From: DATBLE01 sp963837265 | GTDB lineage: Bacteria > Actinomycetota > Thermoleophilia > Gaiellales > Gaiellaceae | Reading direction: 5' to 3' | Length of the DNA stretch: 64,000 nucleotides | NCBI GenBank assembly: GCA_963837265.1 | Contig: CAWIMQ010000011.1 | Location: 1 to 64,000 of the forward strand | Shown here: positions 52,305 through 60,758 of the stretch, one piece after another | Layout: every line of letters begins with the position of its first letter | Position numbering within the stretch: the first letter of the stretch is position 1 | Notes under the pieces: model-generated | What the model was told of the DNA's origin: nothing | Databases searched by the model: none | The model's input: the letters and a program-made list of their open reading frames with translations, nothing else | Program-made: the position numbers and the translations under genes

Positions 52305-52900
52305 GCGCCCGCCGCCGCGAGCTGACGCGCGAGGCTGCCCGGCTCTTCGCCCGCAAGGGCTACCACGGCACGTCGGTCGGCGACATCGCCGAGGCGCTCG
52401 GCGTCCAGAAGGGGTCGCTCTACTCCCACATCGCGTCGAAGGAGGACCTGCTCTACGAGACGCTGAACGATGGCGCCGAAGCCTTCCACGCCGCCCTCGA
52501 CGGGATCCCGGACGACGCCCACCCGGTCGAGAAGATCCGGCTCGCGCTGCGCGGCCACCTGCGCGTGGTCGCCGAGCAGCTCGACGTCGCCACCGTCTTC
52601 GTCCAGGAGTGGCGCTACCTCGAGAGCCCGCGACGCGAGGCCTTCCTCGCCGAGCGGCGCCGGTACGAGGGTCGTGTCCGCGAGCTGCTCCGCGAGGGCC
52701 GCGACCTCGGCGAGCTCCGCTCCGACCTGGACGAGACCGCCGCCGCCCTGCTCCTCCTGTCGGCGGTGAACTGGGCCTACACGTGGCTCCAGGCGGGGCG
52801 CGACACCGACGAGCTCGCCGACCGCTTCCTAGCCTTGCTCGTCGACGGAATGCGCGGGTACTCGACCCCAAGCACGGGGAAACCCATGGTTCCCCCGTGA
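52301..52900 (+). CDS. TetR family regulator (possible PaaR)
   Basis: The protein has 199 residues. Helix-turn-helix 'ARKGYHGTSVGDIAEALGVQ' (17-36) with 'KGSLYSHIASKEDLLYETL' is classic TetR, followed by a C-terminal ligand domain (TetR_C of the KstR2/FadR-like type). ATG overlaps the preceding stop (ATGA). Position next to divergent paaA and its operator suggests control of phenylacetate genes. The last 8 residues ('TGKPMVPP') and the stop codon come from a palindromic repeat at 52876. Confidence 0.88.
   Translation: MSARRRELTREAARLFARKGYHGTSVGDIAEALGVQKGSLYSHIASKEDLLYETLNDGAEAFHAALDGIPDDAHPVEKIRLALRGHLRVVAEQLDVATVFVQEWRYLESPRREAFLAERRRYEGRVRELLREGRDLGELRSDLDETAAALLLLSAVNWAYTWLQAGRDTDELADRFLALLVDGMRGYSTPSTGKPMVPP
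52876..52896. repeat. REP-like palindrome, copy 4, overlapping a gene end
   Basis: Arms GGGGAAACC and GGTTCCCCC around a CAT centre match the elements at 5264 and 5315. The sequence is read as the C-terminus of the TetR protein. Confidence 0.7.
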
Positions 52901-53019
52901 CCCCCTCCTCGTGCTCGCTCGCTCCGCTCGCATCGCGATCTTGACGGCACGCGGATCTGGGCCGCGCCCGCGCATGTCGGGCGCGGCAACGGCTCTCCCC
53001 GTCGTGGCATGCTCGCGGG

Positions 53020-53862
53020 ATGCGCCCGACCCTGATCGTCAACCCGTTCGCGACCCGCGTCAGCGAGGAGCGCGTGCGCGAGGCCGAGCGGCGGCTCGGA
53101 TCGGCGGAGACGTTGTTCACCCAGCGGAAGGGGCACGCGACCGAGCTCGCTCGAGGCGCCAGGGGCGAGACGGTGTTCGTCTTCGGCGGAGACGGCGTGG
53201 TCAACGAGGTGCTGAACGGGCTCCCGGCGGGAAAGGCCCTCGGGATCGTCCCGGGAGGGCACACGAACGTGCTCGCCCGTGCGCTCGGCGTTCCGTCCGA
53301 CCCGGCTGCGGCCACGCGCGAGCGGCGGATCTCGCTGGGGCGGGCGAACGGGCGGCGGTTCGCGTTCTCCGCGGGAATCGGCGTCGACTCCGAGACCGTG
53401 CGCGAGCTCGAGACGATGAAGCGCCTCCGCGACGGCCGCCGCCGCGGAGACCTCGCCTACGCGCGGGTCGCCGCCCGCCGGTTGCTCGCCGGGTACGAGC
53501 CGCGGCTCGAGGTCGAGGGGCTCGGCCGGGCCGCGCTCGCCTTCGTCTCCAACGACGCCGTCTTCACCTACGCCGGCCCCGTGCCCTTTCGCGTCTCGCC
53601 GGCGTCGCGGTTCGAGCTCGGGCTCGACCTCTGCGCGCCCGAGCGTACCCCCGCGTCCGCCTCGCTGCGCTACGTCGCGCGCCTGCTCACCGGTCGCGGC
53701 CTCGCCGGCCTCTCGGGCGTCCTGACCGCCCACGACGCCGATCGCCTCCGGATCGTCTGCGACCGGCCGCTCCCCCTGCAGGCGGACGGGGAGGATCTCG
53801 GCGACGTCGCCGAGGCGGTCTTCGAGGCCGAGCGGGACGCTGTCTCTGTGCTTGTGGCCTGA
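53020..53862 (+). CDS. Diacylglycerol kinase catalytic-domain protein (lipid kinase)
   Basis: The protein has 280 residues. 'VFVFGGDGVVNEVLNGL' (52-68) is the nucleotide-binding loop and 'GIVPGGHTNVLARALGVP' (75-92) the second conserved block of DgkB/YegS-like kinases; 'GIGVDSETV' and 'LQADGEDLG' complete the fold. It phosphorylates a lipid such as diacylglycerol or a sphingoid/polyprenyl lipid. ATG 53020 begins right at the homologous N-terminus ('TLIVNPFATR'). Confidence 0.9.
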   Translation: MRPTLIVNPFATRVSEERVREAERRLGSAETLFTQRKGHATELARGARGETVFVFGGDGVVNEVLNGLPAGKALGIVPGGHTNVLARALGVPSDPAAATRERRISLGRANGRRFAFSAGIGVDSETVRELETMKRLRDGRRRGDLAYARVAARRLLAGYEPRLEVEGLGRAALAFVSNDAVFTYAGPVPFRVSPASRFELGLDLCAPERTPASASLRYVARLLTGRGLAGLSGVLTAHDADRLRIVCDRPLPLQADGEDLGDVAEAVFEAERDAVSVLVA

Positions 53863-53865
53863 CTT

Positions 53866-53904
53866 CTAGACGATTGGTCGACCTATCGACCAATCGTCTA
53901 GCAT
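53866..53904 (+). promoter_or_regulatory. Perfect 16-bp inverted repeat over the E1alpha promoter
   Basis: Arms CTAGACGATTGGTCGA (53866-53881) and TCGACCAATCGTCTAG (53886-53901) are separated by CCTA. The right arm runs into TAGCAT (53899-53904), 7 nt before the GTG at 53912, and TTGGTC (53874-53879) is a possible -35 in the left arm. It fits a repressor operator; a terminator for the upstream gene is an alternative. Confidence 0.65.
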
Positions 53905-53911
53905 CGCCGCC

Positions 53912-54958
53912 GTGGCCCGGGTGCTGCCAGCCGAGCAAGGGCTCCGCCGCGTGATCGGAGACGGCGAGAGCGTCCCGGACGGCGAGGTCGACGGGCTCGA
54001 CGACAGCGATCTGCTCGAGCTCCACCGGCAGCTCGTGCTGCTCAGGACGTACGACGAGCGCTCGCTCGTCTATCACCGGCAGGGACGGGTCGGCACCTAC
54101 GCGATCTTCTGGAACCACGAGGCGATGCAGGCCGGCTCGGTCTACGCCCTCGAGCGCGACGACTGGATCTTCCCCAGCTACCGCGAGTCGGCGATCGGCC
54201 TCCTGCGCGGGATGCCCCCCGCCACGGTGCTGTCGTGGTGGCGCGGTCACCCGGCCGGCTGGTGGAACCCGCTCGACTACAACCTCGCCTCGATCTGCGT
54301 CCCGATCGCGACCCACGTGCCTCACGCGGTCGGGCTCGCGTGGGGGAAGAAGCTGCGCGGCGAGCAGACGGTGGCGATCGCGTACTTCGGCGACGGCGCC
54401 ACCTCCGAGGGCGCCTTCCACGAGGGCGCCAACTTCGCCGGGGTGATGCGTGCGCCGGTGATCCTCTTCTGCAACAACAACCAGTGGGCGATCTCGACGC
54501 CGCTGTCGGCGCAGACCGCGGCGCCGACGCTCGCCGACAAGGCGGTCGGGTACGGGATGCCGGGCGTCCGCGTCGACGGCGCCGACGTCCTCGCCGTGTA
54601 CGAGGCGACCCGGGACGCGGTCGCGCGTGGGCGCGCCGGCGACGGTCCGACCCTGGTCGAGGCCGTCACCTACCGGACCGCGCCGCACGCGACCGCGGAC
54701 GACCCGAGTGTCTACGTCGATCCGGAGCGGGTCGAGGAGGAGAGGCGGAACGAGTGTGTCGGCCGCTTCGAGCGCTATCTGCAACGGCTCGGCATCCTCG
54801 ACGAGGCGGCGGCCGAGCAGGCGCGCGTGGAGGCGGCCGAGGCGATGCGCGCGGGCATCGCCGCCGCCGAGGCGGAGCCGCCTGCCGACCCGGAGTCGAT
54901 CTTCGCGTACGCCTACGCCGACCCGCCGCCGGCGTTGCGAGAAGGCTGGCTTGGCTGA
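53912..54958 (+). CDS. 2-oxoacid dehydrogenase E1 alpha subunit
   Basis: The protein has 348 residues from a leaderless-type GTG. The thiamine-diphosphate site is 'YFGDGATSEGAFHEGANFAG' (about 155-174) with 'FCNNNQWAIS'. 'PSYRESAIGLLRGMPPATVL' and 'TYRTAPHATADDPS' (regulatory-loop region) are as in pyruvate or branched-chain E1alpha. Together with E1beta and E2 it decarboxylates a 2-oxoacid; pyruvate versus branched-chain specificity is not resolved. E1beta overlaps by 8 nt. Confidence 0.92.
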   Translation: MARVLPAEQGLRRVIGDGESVPDGEVDGLDDSDLLELHRQLVLLRTYDERSLVYHRQGRVGTYAIFWNHEAMQAGSVYALERDDWIFPSYRESAIGLLRGMPPATVLSWWRGHPAGWWNPLDYNLASICVPIATHVPHAVGLAWGKKLRGEQTVAIAYFGDGATSEGAFHEGANFAGVMRAPVILFCNNNQWAISTPLSAQTAAPTLADKAVGYGMPGVRVDGADVLAVYEATRDAVARGRAGDGPTLVEAVTYRTAPHATADDPSVYVDPERVEEERRNECVGRFERYLQRLGILDEAAAEQARVEAAEAMRAGIAAAEAEPPADPESIFAYAYADPPPALREGWLG

Positions 54959-55922
54959 GCTCACGCTGCTCGAAGCGGTGAACGACGCGCTGCACACCGA
55001 GATGGAGCGCGACGAGAACGTGCTGGTGATGGGCGAGGACGTCGGCCGCGCCGGGGGTGTCTTCCGGGCGACCGCCGGCCTCTCCGAGCGCTTCGGCCCC
55101 GACCGCTGCGTGGACACGCCGCTCGCCGAGGCCGGGATCCTCGGCACGGCGGTCGGTCTCTGCATGGCCGGCTGGCGGCCGGTGTGCGAGATGCAGTACG
55201 ACGCGTTCAGCTATCCGTGCCTCGACCAGCTGATCAACCATGTCGGGCGCTACCGCTGGCGGACCCGCGGCGGCATGGAATTCCCGGTGGTCGTCCGGAT
55301 GCCCTACGGCGGCGGTGTGCGTGCGCCGGAGCTGCACGACGACTCGCCCGAGGCCTACTACGTGCACACACCCGGGGTGAAGGTCGCGATTCCGTCCACG
55401 CCGGCCGACGCGAAGGGGCTGCTCGCCGCCGCGATCCGCGACCCGGACCCGGTCGTCGTGCTCGAGCCGAAGCTGGTCTACCGGACCTCGCGCGGCGAAG
55501 TTCCCGAGGGCGAGCACGTCGTCCCGCTCGGGACGATGCGGGTCGTCCGGGAGGGAACCGAGCTGACGATCGTCGCCTACGGGGCGATGGTGCCGGTCGC
55601 CGAGCGGGCGGCAGACGAGCTCGACGGCTCCGTCGAGGTGCTCGACGTGCGGACGCTCAAACCGCTCGACGAGGAGACCCTGCTCGCGTCCGTGGCGAAG
55701 ACCGGACGCGTGGTGATCGTCCAGGAGGCGCCTCGCGTCGCCGGGTTCGGCGCCGAGCTCGCCGCGGTGATCGCCGAGAAGGCGATCCTCGACCTGCGCG
55801 GGCCCGTCGTGCGCGTGACGGGTTTCGACGTTCCGTATCCGTTCTGGCAGCTCGAGGACGCGTACATGCCCTCTGCCGAGCGCGTTGCCGCCGCGGCGCG
55901 GCGCCTGCTCGAAGACTTCTAG
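54951..55922 (+). CDS. 2-oxoacid dehydrogenase E1 beta subunit
   Basis: The protein has 323 residues from TTG 54951. 'VLVMGEDVGRAGGVFRATAG' (about 23-42), 'DTPLAEAGILGTAVGLCMAG' (about 53-72) and the C-terminal 'VVRVTGFDVPYPFWQLEDAY' are typical of E1beta subunits. No ATG or GTG is available nearby, and translation is probably coupled to E1alpha. Its stop overlaps the E2 start by one nucleotide (TAGTG). Confidence 0.93.
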   Translation: MAELTLLEAVNDALHTEMERDENVLVMGEDVGRAGGVFRATAGLSERFGPDRCVDTPLAEAGILGTAVGLCMAGWRPVCEMQYDAFSYPCLDQLINHVGRYRWRTRGGMEFPVVVRMPYGGGVRAPELHDDSPEAYYVHTPGVKVAIPSTPADAKGLLAAAIRDPDPVVVLEPKLVYRTSRGEVPEGEHVVPLGTMRVVREGTELTIVAYGAMVPVAERAADELDGSVEVLDVRTLKPLDEETLLASVAKTGRVVIVQEAPRVAGFGAELAAVIAEKAILDLRGPVVRVTGFDVPYPFWQLEDAYMPSAERVAAAARRLLEDF

Positions 55923-57025
55923 TGGCGTACGAGCTCAAGCTTCCCGACCTCGGCGAGGGCCTGACCGAGGGCGAGATCGCCCGCTGGCTCGTCCAGGAGG
56001 GCCAGGAGGTGGCCGAGGACGACCCGCTCGTCGAGATCCAGACCGACAAGGCGACGGTCGAGATCCCCTCGCCGGCGGCGGGGAAGGTCGCACGGATCCT
56101 GGTCGAGGAAGGTGAGGTCGTGCCCGTGGGTACCGTCCTGGTCGTGATCGGCATTCCGGACGAGATCACGCCTGCGGCGCTGGATCTCGTCCGGAGCCAA
56201 CCGGTCACGAGCCCGCGCGCCGCGCAGGTCGGCGCGCGGGGCACGGGTCCGAAGGCGACCCCGCTCGTACGCAGCATCGCGCGGGAGCTCGGCGTCGATC
56301 TCACGTCGGTCTCCGGAACCGGGCCGGAGGGACGCGTGACCGAAAGCGACGTCCGGGGGGCGGCTGCGGGTGCGGCAGCACCAGCAGCCGGTGAGCGGCG
56401 GGAGAAGCTCCGCGGTGTTCGTCGGCTGATCGCCGAGCACATGGCCCGCGCGCACCGCGAGGTGGCGCCGGTGACGTGGGTGGAGGAGTGCGACTTCGAG
56501 CGGGTCGACCTGAAGCTGCTCGTTCCCACCGTCCTGAAGGCGTGCGCGCTGTCGCTGCGCGAGTACGGAGAGCTGAACGCACGGCTCGACGGCGACGAGA
56601 TCGTCTATCTCGAGCGCTACGACCTCGGGATCGCAGTCCAGACCGACCAGGGGCTCGTCGTCCCCGTCGTCCGCGCCTGCGACGCGCGGCCGGTCGAGGA
56701 TCTCGCCGCCGACGTCACCCGCCTCGCCGAGAGGGCGCGGGCCGGAACCCTCCGGCCCGAGGAGCTCCGCGGCTCCACGTTCACGGTCACGAGCGCCGGG
56801 AAGCTGGCCGGGCTCTTCCACTCCCCGATCGTCAACTTCCCGGAGGTGGCGATCCTCGGCGTGGGGCGGGTCGCGCCGCGGCCTGTCGTGCGCGACGGCG
56901 AGATCGTCGTCCGCCGGGTCGGGACGATCGCGGTCACCTTCGACCACCGTGTCGTCGACGGCGCGCGGGCGGCCGAGTTCGGCCTCGCCGTGATCCGCCG
57001 CCTCGGGGATCCGTCGCGACTCTAG
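55922..57025 (+). CDS. 2-oxoacid dehydrogenase E2 (dihydrolipoyl acyltransferase)
   Basis: The protein has 367 residues. One lipoyl domain has Lys43 in 'EIQTDKATVEIPSP'. A short linker leads to the peripheral-subunit-binding domain ('PLVRSIARELGVDLTSVSGT', about 114-133) and then the catalytic domain with 'TFDHRVVDGARAAEFG' (catalytic His). The linker and catalytic domain are compact, below the usual 400+ residues. E3 is not in the window. The end overlaps the convergent thioredoxin-like gene by 4 nt. Confidence 0.93.
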   Translation: MAYELKLPDLGEGLTEGEIARWLVQEGQEVAEDDPLVEIQTDKATVEIPSPAAGKVARILVEEGEVVPVGTVLVVIGIPDEITPAALDLVRSQPVTSPRAAQVGARGTGPKATPLVRSIARELGVDLTSVSGTGPEGRVTESDVRGAAAGAAAPAAGERREKLRGVRRLIAEHMARAHREVAPVTWVEECDFERVDLKLLVPTVLKACALSLREYGELNARLDGDEIVYLERYDLGIAVQTDQGLVVPVVRACDARPVEDLAADVTRLAERARAGTLRPEELRGSTFTVTSAGKLAGLFHSPIVNFPEVAILGVGRVAPRPVVRDGEIVVRRVGTIAVTFDHRVVDGARAAEFGLAVIRRLGDPSRL

Positions 57026-57375
57026 GCGGCGCTCGCGAGCCGTTCGTCGAGATGCTGGCCGAGCATCCGCGCGATGCGCGGCGCGCTCGCCCTGCCCTCG
57101 ATCCGCCCGACCACGCGCTTCTCCTTGATCAGTACGAGGCTGGGGACGACCTCGACCTGAAGTCGGCGTGCGGCCTCCGGCCGCCTGCTGACGTCCACCC
57201 GGGCGACGCGCAGCCGCGACCGTTCCTTGCGCGCGAGATGGGCGAGGAGGCTCTCCATCCGTCTCGCAGGGCCGGAGCGCGGATCGGTGAAGAACACGAG
57301 AAGCGGAGTCTGGGCACCCACGAAAGGCTCGGTTACCCACGGCTGCCGAACGGGAAACGGCGGCGGATGGGTCAC
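57022..57375 (-). CDS. Thioredoxin-fold protein lacking the CxxC motif
   Basis: The protein has 117 residues from GTG 57375. 'PLLVFFTDPRSGPARRMESL' aligns with the thioredoxin active-site region, but the usual Cys-Gly-Pro-Cys is replaced by Ser-Gly-Pro-Ala. 'VARVDVSRRPEAARRLQVEV' and cis-Pro 'VVPSLVLIKE' continue the fold. It cannot do dithiol chemistry and may be a binding or scaffold protein. A longer in-frame N-terminus is possible but looks low-complexity and overlaps the divergent gene. Confidence 0.68.
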   Translation of the reverse strand: MTHPPPFPVRQPWVTEPFVGAQTPLLVFFTDPRSGPARRMESLLAHLARKERSRLRVARVDVSRRPEAARRLQVEVVPSLVLIKEKRVVGRIEGRASAPRIARMLGQHLDERLASAA

Positions 57376-57421
57376 CAGGTGGCTGCCACTAGACTGGCCA
57401 GGACATGAGCCTTCTCTCGAG

Positions 57422-57847
57422 ATGAGCTCCTGGTACTGGATCGGGGTCGCGGCCGGGATCGGCGTCGGGGTCGGTGTCGTGCTCGGAGCGCTCGTCCCCG
57501 AGCGCCGGCCCGCGGCCGGCGCGGGCCTGGCCGCGTTGCTCGGCGCCGCCGCGGGGACCGGCATCGGCCAGGTCGTCGGGGCGTGGCCGGAGGCGGCCGG
57601 GGGCGGCTCCGGCGGCCTGCTGGGCGCGCTTGCCTCGGTCCCGGTCGTCGCCGGCGCTCTTCGGGGCGGAGGGACACGGCTCGGCGTCGCCGCTCTCGTC
57701 GCGCTCGCCGGGCTCGTCGTGGCCGGGCTCGGCTTCGTCCCCGGGCTCGGGTATGCCGAGGCCGCTGCGGCACCGCTCGTCGCCCTGCGCCTCCGCCGGC
57801 GAGAGGCGGGTCGCTACAAGGGGCTGCGCATCCTCGCGCGCGACTGA
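57422..57847 (+). CDS. Small glycine/alanine-rich membrane protein
   Basis: The protein has 141 residues with four hydrophobic Gly/Ala-rich helices (about 5-24, 30-50, 65-80 and 88-105) and a basic C-terminal tail ('RLRRREAGRYKGLRILARD'). TAGACT at 57390-57395 is a possible -10. The stop overlaps the ATG of the phosphodiesterase gene (TGATG), so the two are probably cotranscribed. No family recognised. Confidence 0.68.
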   Translation: MSSWYWIGVAAGIGVGVGVVLGALVPERRPAAGAGLAALLGAAAGTGIGQVVGAWPEAAGGGSGGLLGALASVPVVAGALRGGGTRLGVAALVALAGLVVAGLGFVPGLGYAEAAAAPLVALRLRRREAGRYKGLRILARD

Positions 57848-59199
57848 TGAAGGGGGTCGTCCTGGTCGTGATCGACGGCCTGACGCCGTCCGTGTTCGAG
57901 CGTGAAATCGAGAGCGGAGATCTCACCGCCCTCTCCTTCATCGCCGAGAACGGCGCCTACCGCCGCGCCGTCTCGACGTTCCCGTCGCTCACGCCGGTCT
58001 GCGCGTCGTCGATCGCCACGGGCGCCCACCCCGACGTGCATCGGATCCCGCACCTCGTCTGGTACGACCGAGGTGACCGCCGGCTCGTCGAGTACGGCTC
58101 GTCGTTCGGGGCCGTGGTCGCGGCCGGAGCGCGCCGATCGATCCTCGACACCATCTTCAACATGAACGGCCGCCATCTCTCTTCCGAGGCGGTGACCGTC
58201 TTCGAGGCGCTCGACGACGCCGGCCTCCGGACCGCCGCGGTCAACTTCACCTGCTACCGCGGCCGGACCGAGCACAGGACGACGCTCCCCGGAGTGACGC
58301 GGACGGCGCGCGGGCCGGGACGCTTCTTCTTCTACAACCTCTTCGAGTCGGACGTCACCGGTGCCCCGCTCTCGGTGCGGCGCCGCGGCGCCGGGACGAT
58401 CGACGGGTACGCGGCCGCCGTGGGTCGCTGGCTGGTCACGCGCGACTGCTTCGACTTCTTCCTGTACTACCTGTCCGACTACGACTACGCCTCGCATGCG
58501 CTCGGTCCGGAGGGTGCGGTGTCGAAGCTCGGCGACGCCGATCGCGCGGTCGGGGCGCTGCTCGAGGCGGCCGGCGGTCCGGAGGAGTTCCTTGCGCGCT
58601 ACGACGTGCTCGTCTGCTCCGACCACGGCCAGACGAGCGTCGAGCACGCGGTGCGGCTCGAGGCCGCCTTCGAGGGGCTGGAGGTGCTCAGGCACAGCCG
58701 CGAGCGGGCGGACGTGGCCGTGTGCGCGTCGAACCGCGCGGGCCAGGTCTACCGGCTCGCCTCCTGTACACGGCCGGCCCGGTCGCTCGCCGGGTGCCTG
58801 ACCGGACGGGCCGGGGTCGACGTCGTGCTCTTCCTCGAGGACGGCGACGGGGTCGCGCAGCGCGGGGGTTCCGAGCTCCGCTTCCGGCCCGGTGCGGCCG
58901 GCTGGGAGCTGCACGGCGAGCGGTCGGTCCTCGACCAGCCCGACGGGCTCCTTCGTGCCTGGGCGGCCCTCAACAACCCGAACGCAGGGGACGTCCTGGT
59001 CTCGGCTGCCGACGGCTACGAGTTCATCGACCTCGGCGGCCGGCATCACGCCGGCGGGGGCAGCCACGGCTCCCTGTCCGCCGGCGACTCGGAGGTGCCG
59101 ATGCTTGCGACCGGCTCGCTCGAGCCGCCGCCGAGCATCACCGGAATCGCGCCCGCAGTCCTCGCACACTTCGGCGTCGTGCTCTCCCGTGCAGCCTGA
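57847..59199 (+). CDS. Alkaline phosphatase superfamily protein (NPP-type phosphodiesterase)
   Basis: The protein has 450 residues. Metal ligand Asp10 ('VVLVVIDGLTP'), nucleophile Thr49 in 'STFPSLTPVCASSIATGAHP' (43-62), then 'YYLSDYDYASHALGPEG' and 'VLVCSDHGQT' supply the two-zinc site of nucleotide pyrophosphatase/phosphodiesterases, and the last His is in 'GSHGSLSAGDSEVPML'. No signal peptide is seen, so a cytoplasmic location is likely. Substrate unknown. The end overlaps pcm by 11 nt. Confidence 0.87.
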   Translation: MKGVVLVVIDGLTPSVFEREIESGDLTALSFIAENGAYRRAVSTFPSLTPVCASSIATGAHPDVHRIPHLVWYDRGDRRLVEYGSSFGAVVAAGARRSILDTIFNMNGRHLSSEAVTVFEALDDAGLRTAAVNFTCYRGRTEHRTTLPGVTRTARGPGRFFFYNLFESDVTGAPLSVRRRGAGTIDGYAAAVGRWLVTRDCFDFFLYYLSDYDYASHALGPEGAVSKLGDADRAVGALLEAAGGPEEFLARYDVLVCSDHGQTSVEHAVRLEAAFEGLEVLRHSRERADVAVCASNRAGQVYRLASCTRPARSLAGCLTGRAGVDVVLFLEDGDGVAQRGGSELRFRPGAAGWELHGERSVLDQPDGLLRAWAALNNPNAGDVLVSAADGYEFIDLGGRHHAGGGSHGSLSAGDSEVPMLATGSLEPPPSITGIAPAVLAHFGVVLSRAA

Positions 59200-59839
59200 A
59201 TCCGCGGCTGCCCGAAGCCGCATGGTCGAGGAGCAGCTCCGCGCCCGCGGCATCGCAAGCGAGCGGGTGCTCGCGGCGATGGGGCGCGTGCCGCGCGAGC
59301 TGTTCGTGCCGGAGCCGCTCCGCCGGCGTGCGTACGAGGACGCCGCGCTGCCGATCGGCGGCGGCCAGACGATCTCGCAGCCGTACATGGTCGCTCGGAT
59401 CTGCGAGGCGTTGTCGCTCCACGGCTCGGAGCGGGTCCTCGACGTGGGCACGGGCTCCGGCTACCAGGCGGCCGTCCTCGCCGAGCTCGCCGCGGTCGTG
59501 CACACGATCGAGCGTCTGACCGGCCTGGCCGGGCGTGCCCGCGAGGCCCTGGCCGCGGCCGGGTACGAGCGCGTGCAGGTCCACGTGGGGGACGGCACGC
59601 TCGGCTTGTCCGAGCACGCGCCGTTCGACGGCATCGCAGTCGCCGCCGCCGCGCCCGAGGTGCCGCTCTCGCTCTACGAGCAGCTCGAGCCGGGAGGGCG
59701 TCTCGTGATCCCGGTCGGCGGCCGCCACGGCCAGGAGCTGCAGCTCGTCGTCCGGAGCCCGGAAGGGCCGGCGATCGCGAGGTCGGTCCCCTGCCGGTTC
59801 GTCCCGCTCGTCGGCGCCGAAGGGTTCGACCGCGAATGA
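59189..59839 (+). CDS. pcm: Protein-L-isoaspartate O-methyltransferase
   Basis: The protein has 216 residues from GTG 59189 (ATG 59222 is an alternative). 'MVEEQLRARGIASERVLAAM', 'GGGQTISQPYMVARICEAL' and SAM motif 'RVLDVGTGSGYQAAVLAEL' are diagnostic of Pcm, which methylates isoaspartyl residues in damaged proteins for repair. The C-terminal 'RFVPLVGAEGF' is also conserved. Confidence 0.95.
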   Translation: MQPESAAARSRMVEEQLRARGIASERVLAAMGRVPRELFVPEPLRRRAYEDAALPIGGGQTISQPYMVARICEALSLHGSERVLDVGTGSGYQAAVLAELAAVVHTIERLTGLAGRAREALAAAGYERVQVHVGDGTLGLSEHAPFDGIAVAAAAPEVPLSLYEQLEPGGRLVIPVGGRHGQELQLVVRSPEGPAIARSVPCRFVPLVGAEGFDRE

Positions 59840-59890
59840 TTCGCCGGGCGGGCGACGGGCATGAGATGGGTCGTGCGGAGGGGCGGCGGG

Positions 59891-60307
59891 ATGAGGGGTG
59901 AGACGATCCTGCGGCTGCCCGTGCGCGCGCGGGGCGTCGAGCTCGGCCACCCGACCGACCTGATCATCGACCTGGACGCGGCGAGGGTGCTCGGCGCCGA
60001 CGTCTTCTGCGGCGACCGGCGCCATCGGTTCCTGCCGTTCGCGGCGGCGACGATCGAGCCCGCGGCAATCGAGGTCACGTCGGCCCTGATCCTGCTCGAC
60101 GAGCTCGGCGCGTCCTTCTACCGCGAGCGGGCCGACGCGCTGCGGGCGCTGAGGGGACGCGAGGTCGCGCGCGGCGGCCGCCGGCTCGGCCGGCTCGTCG
60201 ACGTCGTCCTCGGGCCTGGCGCGACCCTCGATGCCCTCCTCGTCGACGGCGGCGGGGGCGAGCTGAGCGTGCCGCTCGAAGAGCGGCCCGTGATCGCGCC
60301 CGTGTAG
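59891..60307 (+). CDS. PRC-barrel-like protein of unknown function
   Basis: The protein has 138 residues from ATG 59891, preceded by GGAGGGG at 7 nt. Two similar halves are visible: 'GADVFCGDRRHRFLPFAAAT' and, near the C-terminus, 'GRLVDVVLGPGATLDALLVD'. They resemble PRC-barrel strands. Possibly an RNA- or photosynthesis-type PRC homologue; function unknown. An upstream in-frame ATG at 59861 lacks a ribosome site. Confidence 0.65.
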   Translation: MRGETILRLPVRARGVELGHPTDLIIDLDAARVLGADVFCGDRRHRFLPFAAATIEPAAIEVTSALILLDELGASFYRERADALRALRGREVARGGRRLGRLVDVVLGPGATLDALLVDGGGGELSVPLEERPVIAPV

Positions 60308-60308
60308 G

Positions 60309-60314
60309 TACGCT
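60309..60314 (+). promoter_or_regulatory. Leaderless -10 box of the GtrA gene
   Basis: TACGCT ends 6 nt before the GTG at 60321. Confidence 0.5.
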
Positions 60315-60320
60315 CGCGCC

Positions 60321-60758
60321 GTGGCGCGCTCCACCGCAGCGGGGTTCGCGCGCACGCGCGCCGGCCGGGCCCTGACCCGTTCGCAGAACTGGATCGCGCT
60401 GCTCAAGTTCTCGGTCGTCGGGACGAGCGGCTACCTGATCAACCTCGGTGTCTACGTCGGGCTCCTGAAGGGGGCCGGGCTCCACTACCTGCCGTCGGCC
60501 GCCTGCTCCTTCGTGGTTGCGGTCTCGAACAATTACTTCTGGAACCGGCACTGGACCTTCCGCGCCCACCGCGGGCCCGTCTACTACCAGGGCCTGCGCT
60601 TCCTCGCGGTCTCGCTTGCCGCGCTCGGGCTCAACCTGGGCCTCCTCCGCATGCTCGTCGCGCTCGGCGCCGGCAAGATCGTCGGCCAGGCGGTGGCGAT
60701 CGTCCTCGTGACGCCGTTCAGCTTCACCCTGAACAAGCTCTGGTCCTTCCGGCCGTGA
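60321..60758 (+). CDS. GtrA family membrane protein
   Basis: The protein has 145 residues with four helices. 'LLKFSVVGTSGYLINLGVYV' (about 29-48), 'VVAVSNNYFWNRHWTFRAHR' (about 67-86) and 'PFSFTLNKLWSFRP' at the end are hallmark GtrA motifs. GtrA proteins help move lipid-linked sugars across the membrane or assist glycosyltransferases, which fits the two polytopic genes that follow. The stop overlaps the next start (TGATG). Confidence 0.92.
   Translation: MARSTAAGFARTRAGRALTRSQNWIALLKFSVVGTSGYLINLGVYVGLLKGAGLHYLPSAACSFVVAVSNNYFWNRHWTFRAHRGPVYYQGLRFLAVSLAALGLNLGLLRMLVALGAGKIVGQAVAIVLVTPFSFTLNKLWSFRP

Noticed and set aside
49851..53315. A 1154-codon open frame on the minus strand spanning paaA and the region beyond it
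   Set aside because: Only the last 297 codons (PaaA) have family motifs. The rest is antisense to the cyclase remnant, TetR and lipid-kinase genes and is Arg/Pro-rich, as expected for shadows in high-GC DNA.
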